This document shows positions 31,661-43,332 of a stretch of DNA of 64,000 bases, piece after piece. Source of the DNA: Berberis thunbergii (Eukaryota; Streptophyta; Magnoliopsida; Ranunculales; Berberidaceae); contig QNQO01007616.1 of assembly GCA_003290165.1 (NCBI GenBank), positions 358,347-422,346 of the forward strand, written 5' to 3'. Positions within the stretch are counted from its first letter, which is position 1; every line of letters begins with the position of its first letter. The notes under the pieces are model-generated. The model made no database searches. It was not told where the DNA came from and was given only the letters and a program-made list of their open reading frames with translations. The position numbers and the translations under genes were made by a program.

Positions 31661-34404
31661 AAAATGAGTATTGCCTTGAGCTAAATTGTTTTAGGGTTTG
31701 ATGACCTTCTCAACATCATACTTTTTATGATGGATGTGATGGCAAAGGGTTTTTATTTAGGTGGTGCCATGGTGGTTTGATGGAAGATCAAGCAATGTGT
31801 ATTGTACTTGGCATCTTTGCAGTTAAGACGATATAGATATTGAGCTGATTCACATTTATCTTATGAGTTGGAATCTGGATTTTGATTGCTGAAAACTAAA
31901 AGCATAGACTTGCCAGTTTATTTAATTTATATATTTTCTTTCGAGACTAGGATTCTGATGAAGTTTTTGACAATTTCCTTTATAACTTAAAAAATGATGT
32001 TGGAATGAAGTTACAGACCCAATCATATGCTCTAGGCCCATCTCGATAGCTTATACAATCAGTTGCGCTCTTGCTGATTTTTTTAACTGCCAATTGTGAA
32101 ATATCTCATCTTTGGGCTTGTGCTGCAGAACAAGAGCTCTTGCATTCGGGTAAGTCATGATGTAGTATAATGGTTAGGTTTGTGATTATTAAATTCTAGT
32201 TTGGTTTAATGCAATGAATGGTAGTTTAGGAGACTTGGACCCTTTCTGCACATGAGATTTGGCAATTTTAATTGTCGTGTGACTTGCATCTACCATATAG
32301 TATTCCAAAGTTCCTTGACAATTTTCTTGTTCTTAACTTGTTACAACAAGGTATATGAGCTCGGATTAATTTTTGTAGATGACACTCTCCATTGAAAAAG
32401 CATTCTTAGAACGCAAAGGAAGTAGAAGGTCAGGCACCTAAAGAGCATTTGGGATACTCACTAATTATGAGGAAGATGTTTGACAATGATTGAGAGCCGA
32501 ATTCTAATTGGCCTTGCTGTTTAACCAGTGTTTGATTCTCAACATTCCAATTTCATAATTATATGTAACCAATTGTTAACTAAGTAGCATTTTACTTTTA
32601 AACAAATGCTTTATTTATGGGTAAAATTGATGTTGATAAGTGTACTAATAGAGTCAATGACTTTAGTCCCATTTATAAACTTAATTTGAGTTTGGTCCTT
32701 TACAGTTAGTTAACCATCCAATTGGTTGTTATCTTGTGCATGTGCATCTCATGTGATATTAAAAAACCCAAGCTATCCTCATTCAAGGGAGATGGATAGA
32801 AAGGGAAATCAACCATGGACCACCCTATTTTAGGGTAATCTAAGGTCTGTTTTTCATCACATGAGAAACACATGCATAAAATAGTTCATCATCAGTAAGG
32901 GACCAAGCTTAAATTAAAATTATAAAAGGGACTTAAGCCACTACCCTATTAATGGAAGGGACCAACATCCTTATCATTTATTATTTATTCTTAGTTGACA
33001 TGTATTAGAAACCTTTAAAATCGTGATAAGGTAGTTTTAGTTAATTCTTCGTGCAAGATTTCCATTTCCAACATTATTTACAAATAAAAGAATGTAAACA
33101 TGCTCTTATGCTCCATTATATTAGTTATAACGATCGTCAGGGAAGATAAAATCAGGAACAAGGGGATTCGGAAGTTTGGAACTATGTTATGATTTTTGCA
33201 GACATAATGAACCCTGTTGGGCTTTTTCAGTTAGGCGTTTATGTAAGAAAATAAGCCTCATCAACAAAGTGAAATTCATCAACTTGTGAACCAACATAAA
33301 CTCATCCAACAACGTACTACAATTGATAGAGGCAAGGGCGGGGCAAGATGTTCCCAAAGTGGGGCAAGGTGGAGGGGGCAAGAATCAAATAGCAAATTTG
33401 TAGGAGGCAATTAGCTACTCCCCCACCCACCATGTAGATCCGCTTTTGGATAGAGGAACCCATTAATGGTCTTGTAATCAAACATGATTGTAGCAATAAA
33501 ACCCATTCCTCTGATGCAAGCAACTTGGTCAAAATCATTTCGTGTGCACTCCATCATCGAACAATTCCCTAGTGGTTGTTTGCCTTTGTGTGATCTTCGA
33601 ACAATCTGTATGCACTCCATCATTGATCAATTCTTAGTGGTTGCTCGCCTTCATGTGATCTTCAAACAATCTGAAGAGCCCGTATTTAGAAAAGCATCTA
33701 GATTGTCTGCCCCGTGGAGCAAAGATCGGCTTTCTTGCTCCTCGCAAAGATTGGCTATCTTGCTCCTCGGAAAGCAATGCGTCACATCATCACATGATCA
33801 ACCTTCTTAAGCAAGTGGTGAAATGGGGAAGGCGGTGGTGGGGAGAAGTGACGGTGATGGAGAGGTGGTGGAGTGATTGAGGTGGATGTGGGTTGGTGTT
33901 CGAGGTGGATGGTTGGGGGAGAAGGGGTTGTTAGAGGAAGAAGATGGAGGCGGACGAGAATTATTGGAAGAGGAGGGGTTATTAAAGGAAGAGGATGGAG
34001 GTGGATGGAAATTATTGGAAGAGGAAGATGAAAAACGGTAGTGTCCCTCATAAAATATTGGTATTACCAGGATGATAGTGTCAAATAGTAGAAGTGGTAG
34101 TGGGACAACTCAAAAGGGAGTGACTATTTCATACCACCATTTTCTCTCTTTGATACCACCACTTATAATTTTTTTTGCATTTTTTGAACCTACCATTTGA
34201 CATCACCATTATAAATCCATTTTTTTTTCTTATTTGTTTCTCTCCTCCTCACCCCTCTCCCTCTACGATCAACAACGGGAATTGCAGGAAGACAACCTCG
34301 TCTTTGTTAGCCTCGTTCCTGCTCGCCACCTCCTGTCGCATCTCTCATCCTCTCCTATTTCTTTCAATCTTTATTTTTCTTTCTTTTGAACAACACCAAG
34401 AGCC
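30982..34404 (+). repeat. tandem duplication, unit 1
   Basis: From GTCTTCAAGCGTGCATTTTGG inside mTERF1 to AACACCAAGAGCC at 34,404. The whole stretch, including the non-coding 31,900-34,400 part, recurs in the same order from 34,409 to 39,352. Apart from the 3' part of mTERF1, I see no gene in unit 1: 31,661-34,400 is AT-rich non-coding sequence with a GGTGGTG tract at 33,820-34,040. ORFs there are not preserved in unit 2. Confidence 0.85.
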
Positions 34405-34408
34405 ATGA

Positions 34409-34913
34409 TGTCTTCAAGCGTGCATTTTGGGTTTTCAGATGCAATTTGGAGAAAGTAATGGGACCTAATATTGCTATTCTGTGCAATGCTGGCATTCCCA
34501 AATTCAATATATCGAGATTGTTGCTACTTAGTCCTAGAGCTTTACTAGCTCAAACTGATCGGTTTAATGAGGTTGTGAGTGTGGTAAAAGAAATGGGGTT
34601 TGATCCTTCGAGTTTGATGTTCATCTATGCTGTTCGAATAATGATGGGAGTTAAGAAGAAAAGTTGGGATAGAAAATTGAGTTTATATAAAGACTTGGGT
34701 TGGTCTGTGGAAGAGGTTTTATCAATGTTAAAAAAGCAGCCTATTTGTATGGCTATATAGGAGGAGAAAACAAAGGCAGCTGTGGATTTCTTCATGAGTA
34801 AACTGAATTGGAATGTATAGCAGATATGTTTGAATTCGACACTTCTTTCCCTCAGTATGGAGAAGTGGATCATTTCGAGGTGTTTAGTGTTAGGAGTTTT
34901 GCATTCAAAGGGA
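34409..34913 (+). pseudogene. truncated mTERF copy made by the tandem duplication
   Basis: This is a near-identical copy of mTERF1 codons from VFKRAFWVFGCNLEKVMGPN to VLHSKG. It lacks the first 170 or so codons because the duplication breakpoint lies inside the gene, and it lacks the last 60 codons because a MITE-like segment and a deletion replace them. A TCG codon in AISEEKTKAA has become TAG (near 34,758), a second stop (TAG for the glutamate of NVEQ) follows near 34,818, and IIPRC is altered. Few other changes have accumulated, so the duplication is fairly recent. Confidence 0.9.
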
Positions 34914-35093
34914 GAATCACATGCCTTTTGGGGGGGGGGGGGGGGGGGGATTTTCATGTTCATGGGACTTCCATTCCCACCATTGATCACAAAATAAAAT
35001 GGTAAATGTTGAGTGATATATCAATTTAGCCTAAAATGTAGTGGTCCTCTCATAGATTTTCATGGCATATGATTTCATGCAACCAAACACACC
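34914..35093. mobile_element. MITE-like remnant with a 20-base G run
   Basis: The sequence runs from AATCACATGCC through 20 consecutive G (34,930-34,949) to AACCAAACACACCC. The right end read on the minus strand (GGGTGTGTTTGGTTGCATG) resembles Tourist/Harbinger-type MITE ends, and TTTTCATGTTCATGGG near the left could be the counterpart. It replaces mTERF sequence and about 230 bp of 3' flank that exist in unit 1. Confidence 0.5.
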
Positions 35094-35778
35094 CTAAAGC
35101 ATAGACTTGCCAGTTTATTTAATTTTATATATTTTCTTTCGAGACTTGGATTTTGATGAAGTTTTTGACAATTTCCTTTATAACTGAAAAAAATGATGTT
35201 GGAATGAAGTTACAGACCCAATCATATGCTCTAGGCCCATCTCGATAGCTTATACAATCAGTTGCGCTCTTGCTGATTTTTTTAACTGCCAATTGTGAAA
35301 TATCTAATCTTTGGGTTTGTGCTGCAGAACAAGAGATTCAATCGGGTAAGTCATGATGTAGTATAATGGCTAGGTTTGTGATTATTAAATTCTAGTTTGG
35401 TTTAATGCAATGAATGGTAGTTTAGGAGACTTGGACCCTTTCTGCACATGAGATTTGGCAATTTTAATTGTCGTGTGACTTGCATCTACCATATAGTATT
35501 CCAAATTTCTCTGACAATTTTCTTGTTCTTAACTTGTTACAACAGGGTATATGAGCTCGGATTAATTTTTGTAGATGATACTCTCCATTGAAGAAGCATT
35601 CTTAGAATGCAAAGGAAGTAGAAGGTTAGGCACCTAAAAAGCATTGGGATACTCACGAATTATGAGGAAGATGTTTGACAATGATTGAGAGCCGAATTCT
35701 AATTGGCCTTGTTGTTTAACCAGTGTTTGATTCTCAACATTCCAATTTCATAATCATATGTAACCAATTGTTAACTAA

Positions 35779-37502
35779 AGGGAGTGTATTGTGTATGGAT
35801 TCTTATGAAATTGATAAATAATTTGAAAAGTTCACGGACTCTTTAAATTGTCCACGGACTTCTGCTGATTTCTTAAATCTATAGACTTTTGCTATAGACT
35901 TTCTAGAGATTTATGAAAATCCACGGACATTGTATGAATGACTTTTACAAATTTCTAATTATTTGCAAGATAAAAAAGAAGTTGGTAAATAGTAATGAAA
36001 CAAAAAAACGTCCATAAAATTGAAATACATGTGCAGTACATCCTGGCATGCTTTTTTAATCCAGATAAGATATGCTTTTGAGATACATGTGAACCTTGTT
36101 ACAGCCAAAAATTTAAATTGCACAATCTAGTAACTCAAACAACCATGGGATGGCATTAGAGTGGATAGTCCCCAATTGGCCTCATACCTCATCTAGCATT
36201 GAAGCATTCTTGCTCAACGGGTAATCACACAAGTTCAGCACCTCCTAGCGCACTCATCTGCAAAGTCCTACCACCTCCCGAAGCAAGGAATCCAATAGAA
36301 GGCAACGATGGGTCTGTAACAGACTCTCAATCTCAATAAAGCTGAAGTCAAAAGCCCCAGAACGCTTCAAACTGAGGACGAACAAAAACACAATCCATCC
36401 GAGCATTGAAACAGCCCAGTAACTGTTCATACCATGTATCAATTCCCACGCAATCGAATACCCAACAATAATTCCAGCTAAATGCCCAATAAAACTCGCT
36501 TGAGGAAGGATTATCGATGTAAATACAAGCGACTCAAATGGAGCAAAACTGATAGGAAACGAAAGAAACCCAAATAGCTCAAGCTTCGAAGAGGGTTGCT
36601 TCACTGCAAGTATTGTCATCCACCCAAACACAACACACGAATACCCAACCGTTGTAACCCCCCTAAAATACTCCAACTTAAACCTCTGAATTAGTACATG
36701 ATAAATCCCCAAAACGAGCACGCCGGACAACACAACCAATACAAGGGTATAGTGTAGATAGAACTGCAAACCAAGTCCTATATGCTCTAACCTCTCTACC
36801 ATACCAAGACTCCAAAGAGCACTCATGTTGAAGACCAAATGAAGCACACTTATCATGTAGAGAGGTTATCCTCCACTGATGCTCATCTACAGCAGTTTCA
36901 TAACTTAGACCTACATTCTAATACCCAATGTTCTTTTTTTGAATATAGAACCAAATTGCACCGCATATCCCTATGATACAACTAGTTGCGGGTTTTTCTA
37001 TAATCTCGTAGAAAAGGGGCTTCCCCATTTCAGATCCTTTTGTATCAAATTGAGGGTTTTGTGTTTCTCACTCCTATCAATAATTTTGGATTCAATAACA
37101 AGAGTGATGTCTACTGCAATCGAGAAAACAAAAGGATGAGAACCAACCTCTTCGCGGTTGACACAAGGAAAAACTTTGGGATACTTTTTTTCACGTTGAA
37201 ATCTTTGATTTGGAGGCTGGCAAACTATTGAACTTTGTTATTTATACCTAACACTATAAAGTCCATGATTTTCCAAATCCATAAATATGAATGATATTTT
37301 GAATACCCTAAAACTTTTGTGGGCTTTCTGAAATCCATATTGAATACCCCTAGACTTTGTGGATTTCAAAAAGAATTTTTAAAATCCTGATTGAATACCC
37401 CTAGACTTTTGTGGACTTTTTAAAATCCAAATTGAATACACTTGAATTTTCAGAATCCATGAAATTAATTAAATTGCCCACAAAATCCAGATACAATACA
37501 CC
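35779..37502. mobile_element. 1.7-kb non-autonomous TIR transposon carrying a rhomboid-like gene
   Basis: Unit 1 of the duplication reads GTTAACTAAGTAGC at 32,574-32,587 with nothing between, whereas unit 2 has this segment inserted, flanked by ACTAA on both sides. The left end GGGAGTGTATTGTGTATGG and the inverted right end GGGGTGTATTGTATCTGG form terminal inverted repeats. Inside each end lie internally repetitive stretches (CCACGGACTT; GAATACCCCTAGACTTTGTGG). It encodes no transposase. The superfamily is not certain; the 5-bp flank repeat could also be read as a shorter TAA or TA duplication. Confidence 0.75.
36251..37028 (-). pseudogene. rhomboid-like protease (RBL13/At3g17611-type), captured and decayed
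   Basis: The minus-strand start [20 protein letters not shown] at 37,028 is followed by [16 protein letters not shown], a stop, [19 protein letters not shown], then a frameshift into [20 protein letters not shown] (from 36,853). The main frame runs on with [60 protein letters not shown] and [20 protein letters not shown]. The family's catalytic serine region (GYSxVVFG) and histidine (GHLAG) are both present. Several hydrophobic membrane segments are visible. No introns are evident over the whole coding length, so this may be a retrocopy or an intronless source gene. One stop and one frameshift near the N-terminus make it a pseudogene as read. Confidence 0.85.
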
Positions 37503-39352
37503 CCACTAAGTAGCATTTTACTTTTAAACAACTACTTTATTTATGGGTAAAATTGATGTTGATCTATTGTACTAATAGAATCAATGACTTTAGTCCCATT
37601 TATAAACTTAATTTGAGTTTGGCCCTTTGCAGTTAGTTAACCATCCAATTGGTTGTTATCTTGTGCATGTGCATCTCATGTGATATTAAAAAACCCAAGC
37701 TATCCTCATTTAAGGGAGATGGATAGAAAGGGAAATCAACCATGGACCACCCTATTTTAGGGTAATCTAAGGTTTGTTTTTCATCACATGAGAAACACAT
37801 GCATAAAATAGTTCATCATCGGTATGGGACCAAGCTCAAATTAAAATTATAAAAGGGACTTAAGCCACTACCCTATTAATGGAAGGGACCAACATCCTTA
37901 TCATTTATTATTTATTCTTAGTTGACAAGTATTAGAAACCTTTAAAATCGTGATAAGGTAGTTTTAGTTAATTCTTCGTGCAAGATTTCCATTTCCAACA
38001 TTATTTACAAATAAGATAATGTAAACATGCTCTTATGCTCCATTATATTAGTTATAACAATCGTCAGGGAAGATAAAATCAAGAACAAGGGGATTCGGAA
38101 GTTTGGAACTATGTTATGATTTTTGCGAACATAATGAACCTTGTTGGGCTTTTTCAGTTAGGCGTTTAAGTAAGAAAAATAAGTCTCATCAACAAAGTGA
38201 AATTCATCAACTTTTGAACCAACATAAACTCATCAACAACGTACTACAATTGATAGAGGCAAGGGCGGGGTAAGATATTCCCAAAGTGGGGCAAGGTGGA
38301 GGGGGCAAGAATCAAATAACAAATTTGTAGGAGGCAATTAGCTACTCCTCCACCCCAACCCCAACCCCACCCACCATGTAGATCCGCTTTTGGATAGAGG
38401 AACCATTAATGGTCTTGTAATCAAACATAATTGTAGCAATAAAACCCATTCCTCTGATGCAAGCAACTTGGTAAAAATCATTTCGTGTGCACTCCATCAT
38501 CGAACAATTCCCTAGTGATTGTTTGTCTTTGTGTGATCTTCGAACAATCTGTGTGCACTCCATCATTGATCAATTCTTAGTGGTTGCTCGCCTTCATGTG
38601 ATCTTCAAACAATCTGAAGAGCCCGTATTTAGAAAAGCATCTGGATTGTCTGCCCCGTGGAGCAAAGATCGGCTTTCTCGCTCCTCGCAAAGATTGGCTA
38701 TCTCGTTCCTCGCAAAGCAAATGTGTCACATCATCACATGATCAACCTTCTTAACCAAGTGGTGAAATGGGGAAGGGCTTTGCAGTGGTGGGGAGAAGTG
38801 ATGGTGATGGAGAGGTGGTGGAGTGATTGAGGTGGATGTGGGTTGGTGTTCGAGGTGGATGGTTGGAGGAGGAGGGGTTGTTAGAAGAAGAGGATGGAGG
38901 CGGACGAGAATTATTGGAGGAGGAGGGGTTGTTAATGGAAGAGGATGGAGGTGGACGAAAATATTGGAAGAGGAAGATGAAAAAGGGTAGTGTCCCTCAT
39001 AAAATATTGGTATTACTAAGATGATATTGTCAAATAGTAGAAGTGGTAGTGTGACAACTCAAAAGGGAGTGACTATTTCATACCACCATTTTCTCTCTTT
39101 GATATCACCACCTATAATTTTTTTGCATTTTTTGAACCTACCATTTGACATCACCATTATAAATCCATTTTTTTTCTTATTTCTTTCTCTCCTCCTCACC
39201 CCTCTCCCTCTACGATCAACAATGGGAATCGCAGGAAGACAACCTCGTCTTTGTTAGCCTCGTTCCTGCTCGCCACCTCCTCTTGCATCTCTCATCCTCT
39301 CTTATTTCTTTCAATATTCTTTTTTCTTTCTTTCCAACAACACCAAGAGCCC

Positions 39353-39988
39353 CCATATAGCACCCCGCCTTGTCGGCAATGCTCCACTTCACGCAGCACC
39401 CTCCTCCGGCGACATTCCTGGTTCAAAGCTTCTCCTCCAGACTTTTTCCTTTTTTCTACTCTTTTATCTCTATCCTTCCCAAAATTTGGGTCTCGTAGCA
39501 ATCTCTACGAGATTGGAACTAATTTTCATAGGCGTTATAACGAGATCGGGTTCTAATCTCTCAGAGATCATTGCGAGACCCAAAAAAATTGGATCTCGTA
39601 GCCCTAACTATGAGAATTGAACCAAATCTTGTGAGAATGGATTCCAATCTCGTAACTTCTGCGAGATCAGAAATGAGAGAGAAAGGGGTGAAAGCGATAG
39701 TGGGATGACAGTGAATTTAGTTGGTGGCAGGTTATGCAACATGTAGCGCTCTTCTCTAGAGAAGAATACACACATATAAAAAAGGTGACGATGTCAAAAA
39801 GGATGTAATGTGTTGAATAGAAAGGTGATGGTGATGGAAAAAATGTAGTGATGGTGGTGTCAAAGAGGGAGAATGGTGGTGTCCAACAGTCAGTGCCTTT
39901 TACAAAACCCTTTTTTCCATTGGTTGTCAAAATTTCGTCACAGCACTAGTTTTGGAATTGTTGCTAAAATCAACACAGAAGAGCGACC
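39353..39988. other. spacer upstream of mTERF2
   Basis: No gene is seen. It contains repeated CTCGTAG and CTACGAGAT motifs (39,488-39,670) that form small hairpins, followed by sequence similar to the 5' flank of mTERF1. Confidence 0.5.
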
Positions 39989-39996
39989 CTACAAGT

Positions 39997-40566
39997 TAGG
40001 GGTAGGCATCCCATCCTGCGATCCCATACCCGTCCCAATTTTTTTGGGCTCTTTTGGGATTGATCAATCTCATCCCGATCCCGTCCTGTCCCGATCTAGA
40101 GTGGGATGTGATCAGGATGGAGATTTTCAATCCCGCTTATCTCGTTCCGTCCCGAATTTATTTATTTAATAATTATTATTATTATTAATTTTAATCAAAA
40201 TACTCTTCTAAATTAAAGTTTAAGATGTGTTGAAATTAAATCAATGTAAGATAAAATTCTATATGAAATTTAATTGAATTGAATCATTAATTTTAAATGA
40301 AATTTAATATTTATTTATCTTCCAAAAAAATTTAATATTTACTTATTTAATATCTATTATTATTTATGATGTAAGGTATATGTATATAAATTTCACATTA
40401 TTATTGGTGTGTGAGTAATGTAAGATAAAACTCTTTTTTGTTATTTTTTATTAGAGAACTATTTAGTACGTGCTCATCCCGTCTTGTCACGATCCCGTTT
40501 GAGATGGGACGAGGTTGAGATGAGATCTATTCCGTCCCGTCCCATCCCATCCCGTGCCCACCCCTA
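39997..40566. mobile_element. hAT-type MITE just upstream of mTERF2
   Basis: The left end TAGGGGTAGGCATCCCATCC and the inverted right end TAGGGGTGGGCACGGGATGG are terminal inverted repeats of the widespread plant TAGGGGTGGGCA hAT MITE type. The flanks CTACAAGT (39,989-39,996) and CTTCAAGT (40,567-40,574) are an 8-bp target duplication with one mismatch. The ends are rich in CCCGTCCC motifs and the middle is AT-rich without coding sequence. Removing it brings the flanks together as in the mTERF1 5' region. Confidence 0.85.
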
Positions 40567-40618
40567 CTTCAAGTCCAGTCAGGTTCGAAATGCATCTTCT
40601 TGTTCATTTTCTTTATAA

Positions 40619-41812
40619 AAAAACCAGTATCATTTCTGCTTAACTGCTGTAGAGAAGATCAAATTCTTGTCTGACTTTCGATTTCTCCATTACCCACATC
40701 TAAAATCATACTCTTCTACCTCTAAATCAACAACCCAAACATCCATTGTGAAAAATTATCTTGTAAACTCATGTGGGTTGTCTCCTAAAGCAGCTCTTAT
40801 TGCAGCCAAAAAGGTTAATTTTAGTTCTACAGAGAAACCGAACTCAGTCCTTAAGTTCTTTCAGAGCTATGGATTCTACAAAACCCATATCACAAAAGTC
40901 ATTTCCAGGCACCCATCGTTTCTACATTATAATCCTGAAAACACTTTAAAGCCCAAAATCGATTTTTCTCACAATTTTGGCTTTTCAGCCCCCCAACTCA
41001 CTAAAATACTTTCTTCTGATCCTACAGTGTTGATTAGGGGGTTGAAGACACTATTAACGTCTGTCCAATATCTCAAGACCTTTGACAGCAATCATGATAT
41101 TCAAATAGCCTTCAAGCGGGCAACATGGATTTTGGGATGCAATTTAGAGAAAGTAATAGGACCTCATATTGCTATTCTGTGCACTACTGGCATTCCCAAA
41201 TCCAATATTTCCAAGTTGTTATTCGGTAATCCTAGAGTGTCATTATTAATTCAAAGTGATCGATTTAAGGATATTGTCAATGTGATAAAGGAAATGGGGT
41301 TTGATTGCGAGAGTATGATGTTCATCCATGCCTTGAGAATAAGGATTGGAATGACCATGAAAAATTGGGAAAGAAAATTGAATGTATATAAAGAATTAGG
41401 ATGGTCTGAGGAAGAGGCATTATTGATGTTCAAAGGGCAGCCTATCTCTATGTCACTATCGGAGGAGAAAACAAAGGCAGCCGTGGATTTCTTCATGAGT
41501 AAACTGAATTGGAATGTAGAGCAGATATGTTCAATTGCAGCACTTCTTTCCCTCAGTTTGGAGAACAGGATTATTCCCAGGTGTATAGTGTTGGGAGTCC
41601 TGAATTCCAAGGGAGAGTTATCAAGACTCACTGTGACATCGGCATTGCAAATGTCTGAGGAGTTTTTCTTGGAAAAATATGTAGCCTCGTATCAAGAGAG
41701 AATCCCTGATGTACTAAAGGCATATGAAGGTAAAATAGGTTTTGCAGGGTTTGGGAAAGGCGGTCTTGAACTTGTTAAAAGAGTTGTGGGAAATGGTATT
41801 GCCTTACATTGA
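40619..41812 (+). CDS. mTERF family protein 2, start codon uncertain
   Basis: An intronless frame, open from 40,619, closely related to mTERF1 over its whole length (VNSCGLSPKAALIAAKKVNF, GIPKSNISKLLF, ERKLNVYKELGWSEEEALLM, EKTKAAVDFFMSKLNWNVEQ, SYQERIPDVLKAYEGKI). The C-terminus is a little longer (KGGLELVKRVVGNGIALH). The ATG matching the mTERF1 start is at 40,590 but is in another frame, and its frame stops at 40,641. The shift lies at a run of seven A near 40,615-40,622. In the conserved frame no ATG occurs until deep inside the gene; TTG at 40,667 is not a usual plant start. Either initiation differs, the base count in the A run is wrong, or the gene is newly broken. The rest is free of stops, which argues for recent or present function. 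A MITE lies 24 bp before the 40,590 ATG. Confidence 0.75.
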   Translation, partial: KNQYHFCLTAVEKIKFLSDFRFLHYPHLKSYSSTSKSTTQTSIVKNYLVNSCGLSPKAALIAAKKVNFSSTEKPNSVLKFFQSYGFYKTHITKVISRHPSFLHYNPENTLKPKIDFSHNFGFSAPQLTKILSSDPTVLIRGLKTLLTSVQYLKTFDSNHDIQIAFKRATWILGCNLEKVIGPHIAILCTTGIPKSNISKLLFGNPRVSLLIQSDRFKDIVNVIKEMGFDCESMMFIHALRIRIGMTMKNWERKLNVYKELGWSEEEALLMFKGQPISMSLSEEKTKAAVDFFMSKLNWNVEQICSIAALLSLSLENRIIPRCIVLGVLNSKGELSRLTVTSALQMSEEFFLEKYVASYQERIPDVLKAYEGKIGFAGFGKGGLELVKRVVGNGIALH

Positions 41813-41822
41813 AGGTAGGCAA

Positions 41823-42141
41823 TGCTTGATTGATAAGAGGGTTATAACATTCTCGGCATCCTAGTTTTATGGTGGAATTGTTTGAGAGTGCTTTCTATTT
41901 AGGTGGTGTGTTTTGTGCCCTGAAAAAGGTTATGAATTGGAACTTGGAAGTCAGGTTTGTTTTTGTTGCAGTCATGCATATGCTTGATTGATAAGGGCTT
42001 CATCATAACATTCTCGGCGTCCTAGTTTTTGGTGGAATTTTTACGAATGCTTTCTATTTAGGTAGTGTATTTTCTGCCCTGAAACAGGTTATGAATTGGA
42101 ACTTGGAAGCCGGGGTTGTTTTTGTTGCAATCAAGCATATG
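41823..42141 (+). repeat. two-copy tandem repeat, 158-bp unit, 3' of mTERF2
   Basis: TGCTTGATTGATAAG starts at 41,823 and again at 41,981; both units contain ACATTCTCGGCxTCCTAGTTT, TGCTTTCTATTTAGGT and GGTTATGAATTGGAACTTGG. The repeat lies in what would be the 3' untranslated region. Confidence 0.85.
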
Positions 42142-43300
42142 CTTGTGGGTTTATTTAGTTTGTCTATTTTCCATGTCTTTGTTTTTCTTTTCATTGTACC
42201 TCATGAGCCATGTCCACCATTTGTGCATGACTATCTCACCAATTGAAATAAAGGAAGATTTCCTAGTTTATGCTGGCAAATAGCGATGGGCTCGTTGTTG
42301 GAGCATAAAATTGTTGAGAAAGATGTGCATGCCACAGATAGCTCAAGGAAATGTGATGTTCATCTAATCTGAGATGGGATGGGCAATCAAGGGGAATTAA
42401 CCCTTATTCGATAAACTAATTTTATTACACACCATGGGTACCTAAACACTGCTAATATCATAACTTCCAACAAGTCCTGTCTGTCCACTGTCCAACCTTG
42501 AGGGTTGACCAAATTATTGCATATAATTCTATTTTTGCAGCAGTACTGGTAATAGCACTTTTGGTCAATGCCCATGCTTGTTGATAATCTTTGGGAATTC
42601 CTTAATGAATTATCAGAAAACAGGTATTTGACCGTCAATGCCTATGCTTGTTGATAGTGTTCAACAAAACATATGACGATTGGTCCAGTATTTTGATATC
42701 ATTGTAAGTGTTGGCATTAGTATTCCTGAAAAACTTGTTGATTTTCCTAACAAGCGTGAAGAAACTCTTCAATGCTTTTTAGTCCATAAAATTGGACAAA
42801 GAACCTCAGCTGTTTGTCAAAAACTATAGCTTGTGATAACCTCTTACATCTCTTCTATTTAGAATCGTAAGTTCTTTGTTCCTTGACATCAAAGTGTTTG
42901 AGGATTATCAGTTGGTTCTATATGGAATATTGACATCACAGTGAAGTTGCCAAAGAGAGGAAGGGCTACCATTGGGCTAGTGTCATACTGTTGGCCAATG
43001 AGATGACACCAATGGGCATGTGTCGGGTACACGAGGCCCATTTACTGGGCCATCCCGAAACTAACTGATGGATTAGTTCGTGTCAACCCGCCAATTTCAT
43101 GATCAATTCATCTTGACTAACAGTCAAGGTATGTAAAACCCTGTCTCCCTCTATCACTTTGGAAATTTTCTCTACTGTACCAAAGTCGAAGAAGAATATC
43201 TTGAAACCAGCTGACCAAGTAAAATCTAAAATTCCATGAATTTGCAGCTCAGTTATACTTCCATTGAAATGCTCCATTTTCTTAATAGAAACCAACACCA
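42142..43300. other. intergenic stretch between mTERF2 and the mTERF pseudogene
   Basis: No gene is recognised. GTCAATGCCxATGCTTGTTGAT occurs twice (near 42,565 and 42,633). Confidence 0.5.
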
Positions 43301-43332
43301 TTGCTGCTTAATTTCTGAGGCAAATTTCTACA

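Larger units (their letters stand above)
34409..39352 (+). repeat. tandem duplication, unit 2
   Basis: Collinear with unit 1 (35,094-35,778 matches 31,899-32,580; 37,503-38,760 matches 32,584-33,800; 38,765-39,350 matches 33,815-34,404). It differs by a MITE-like replacement at 34,914-35,093 and a 1.7-kb insertion at 35,779-37,502. Confidence 0.85.

Noticed and set aside
33187..33810. Several ORFs of 60-108 codons on both strands
   Set aside because: The duplicated copy at 38,230-38,760 does not preserve the same frames, so they are not genes.
33782..34051. Minus-strand proline/leucine/histidine-rich ORF resembling an extensin-like protein
   Set aside because: It reads a GGTGGTG/GAGGATGGAGG low-complexity tract backwards; the duplicate at 38.8-39.0 kb does not keep it open.
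34808..35005. Plus-strand ORF containing a poly-glycine run
   Set aside because: It spans mTERF pseudogene sequence in the wrong frame, the G run and a MITE-like segment.
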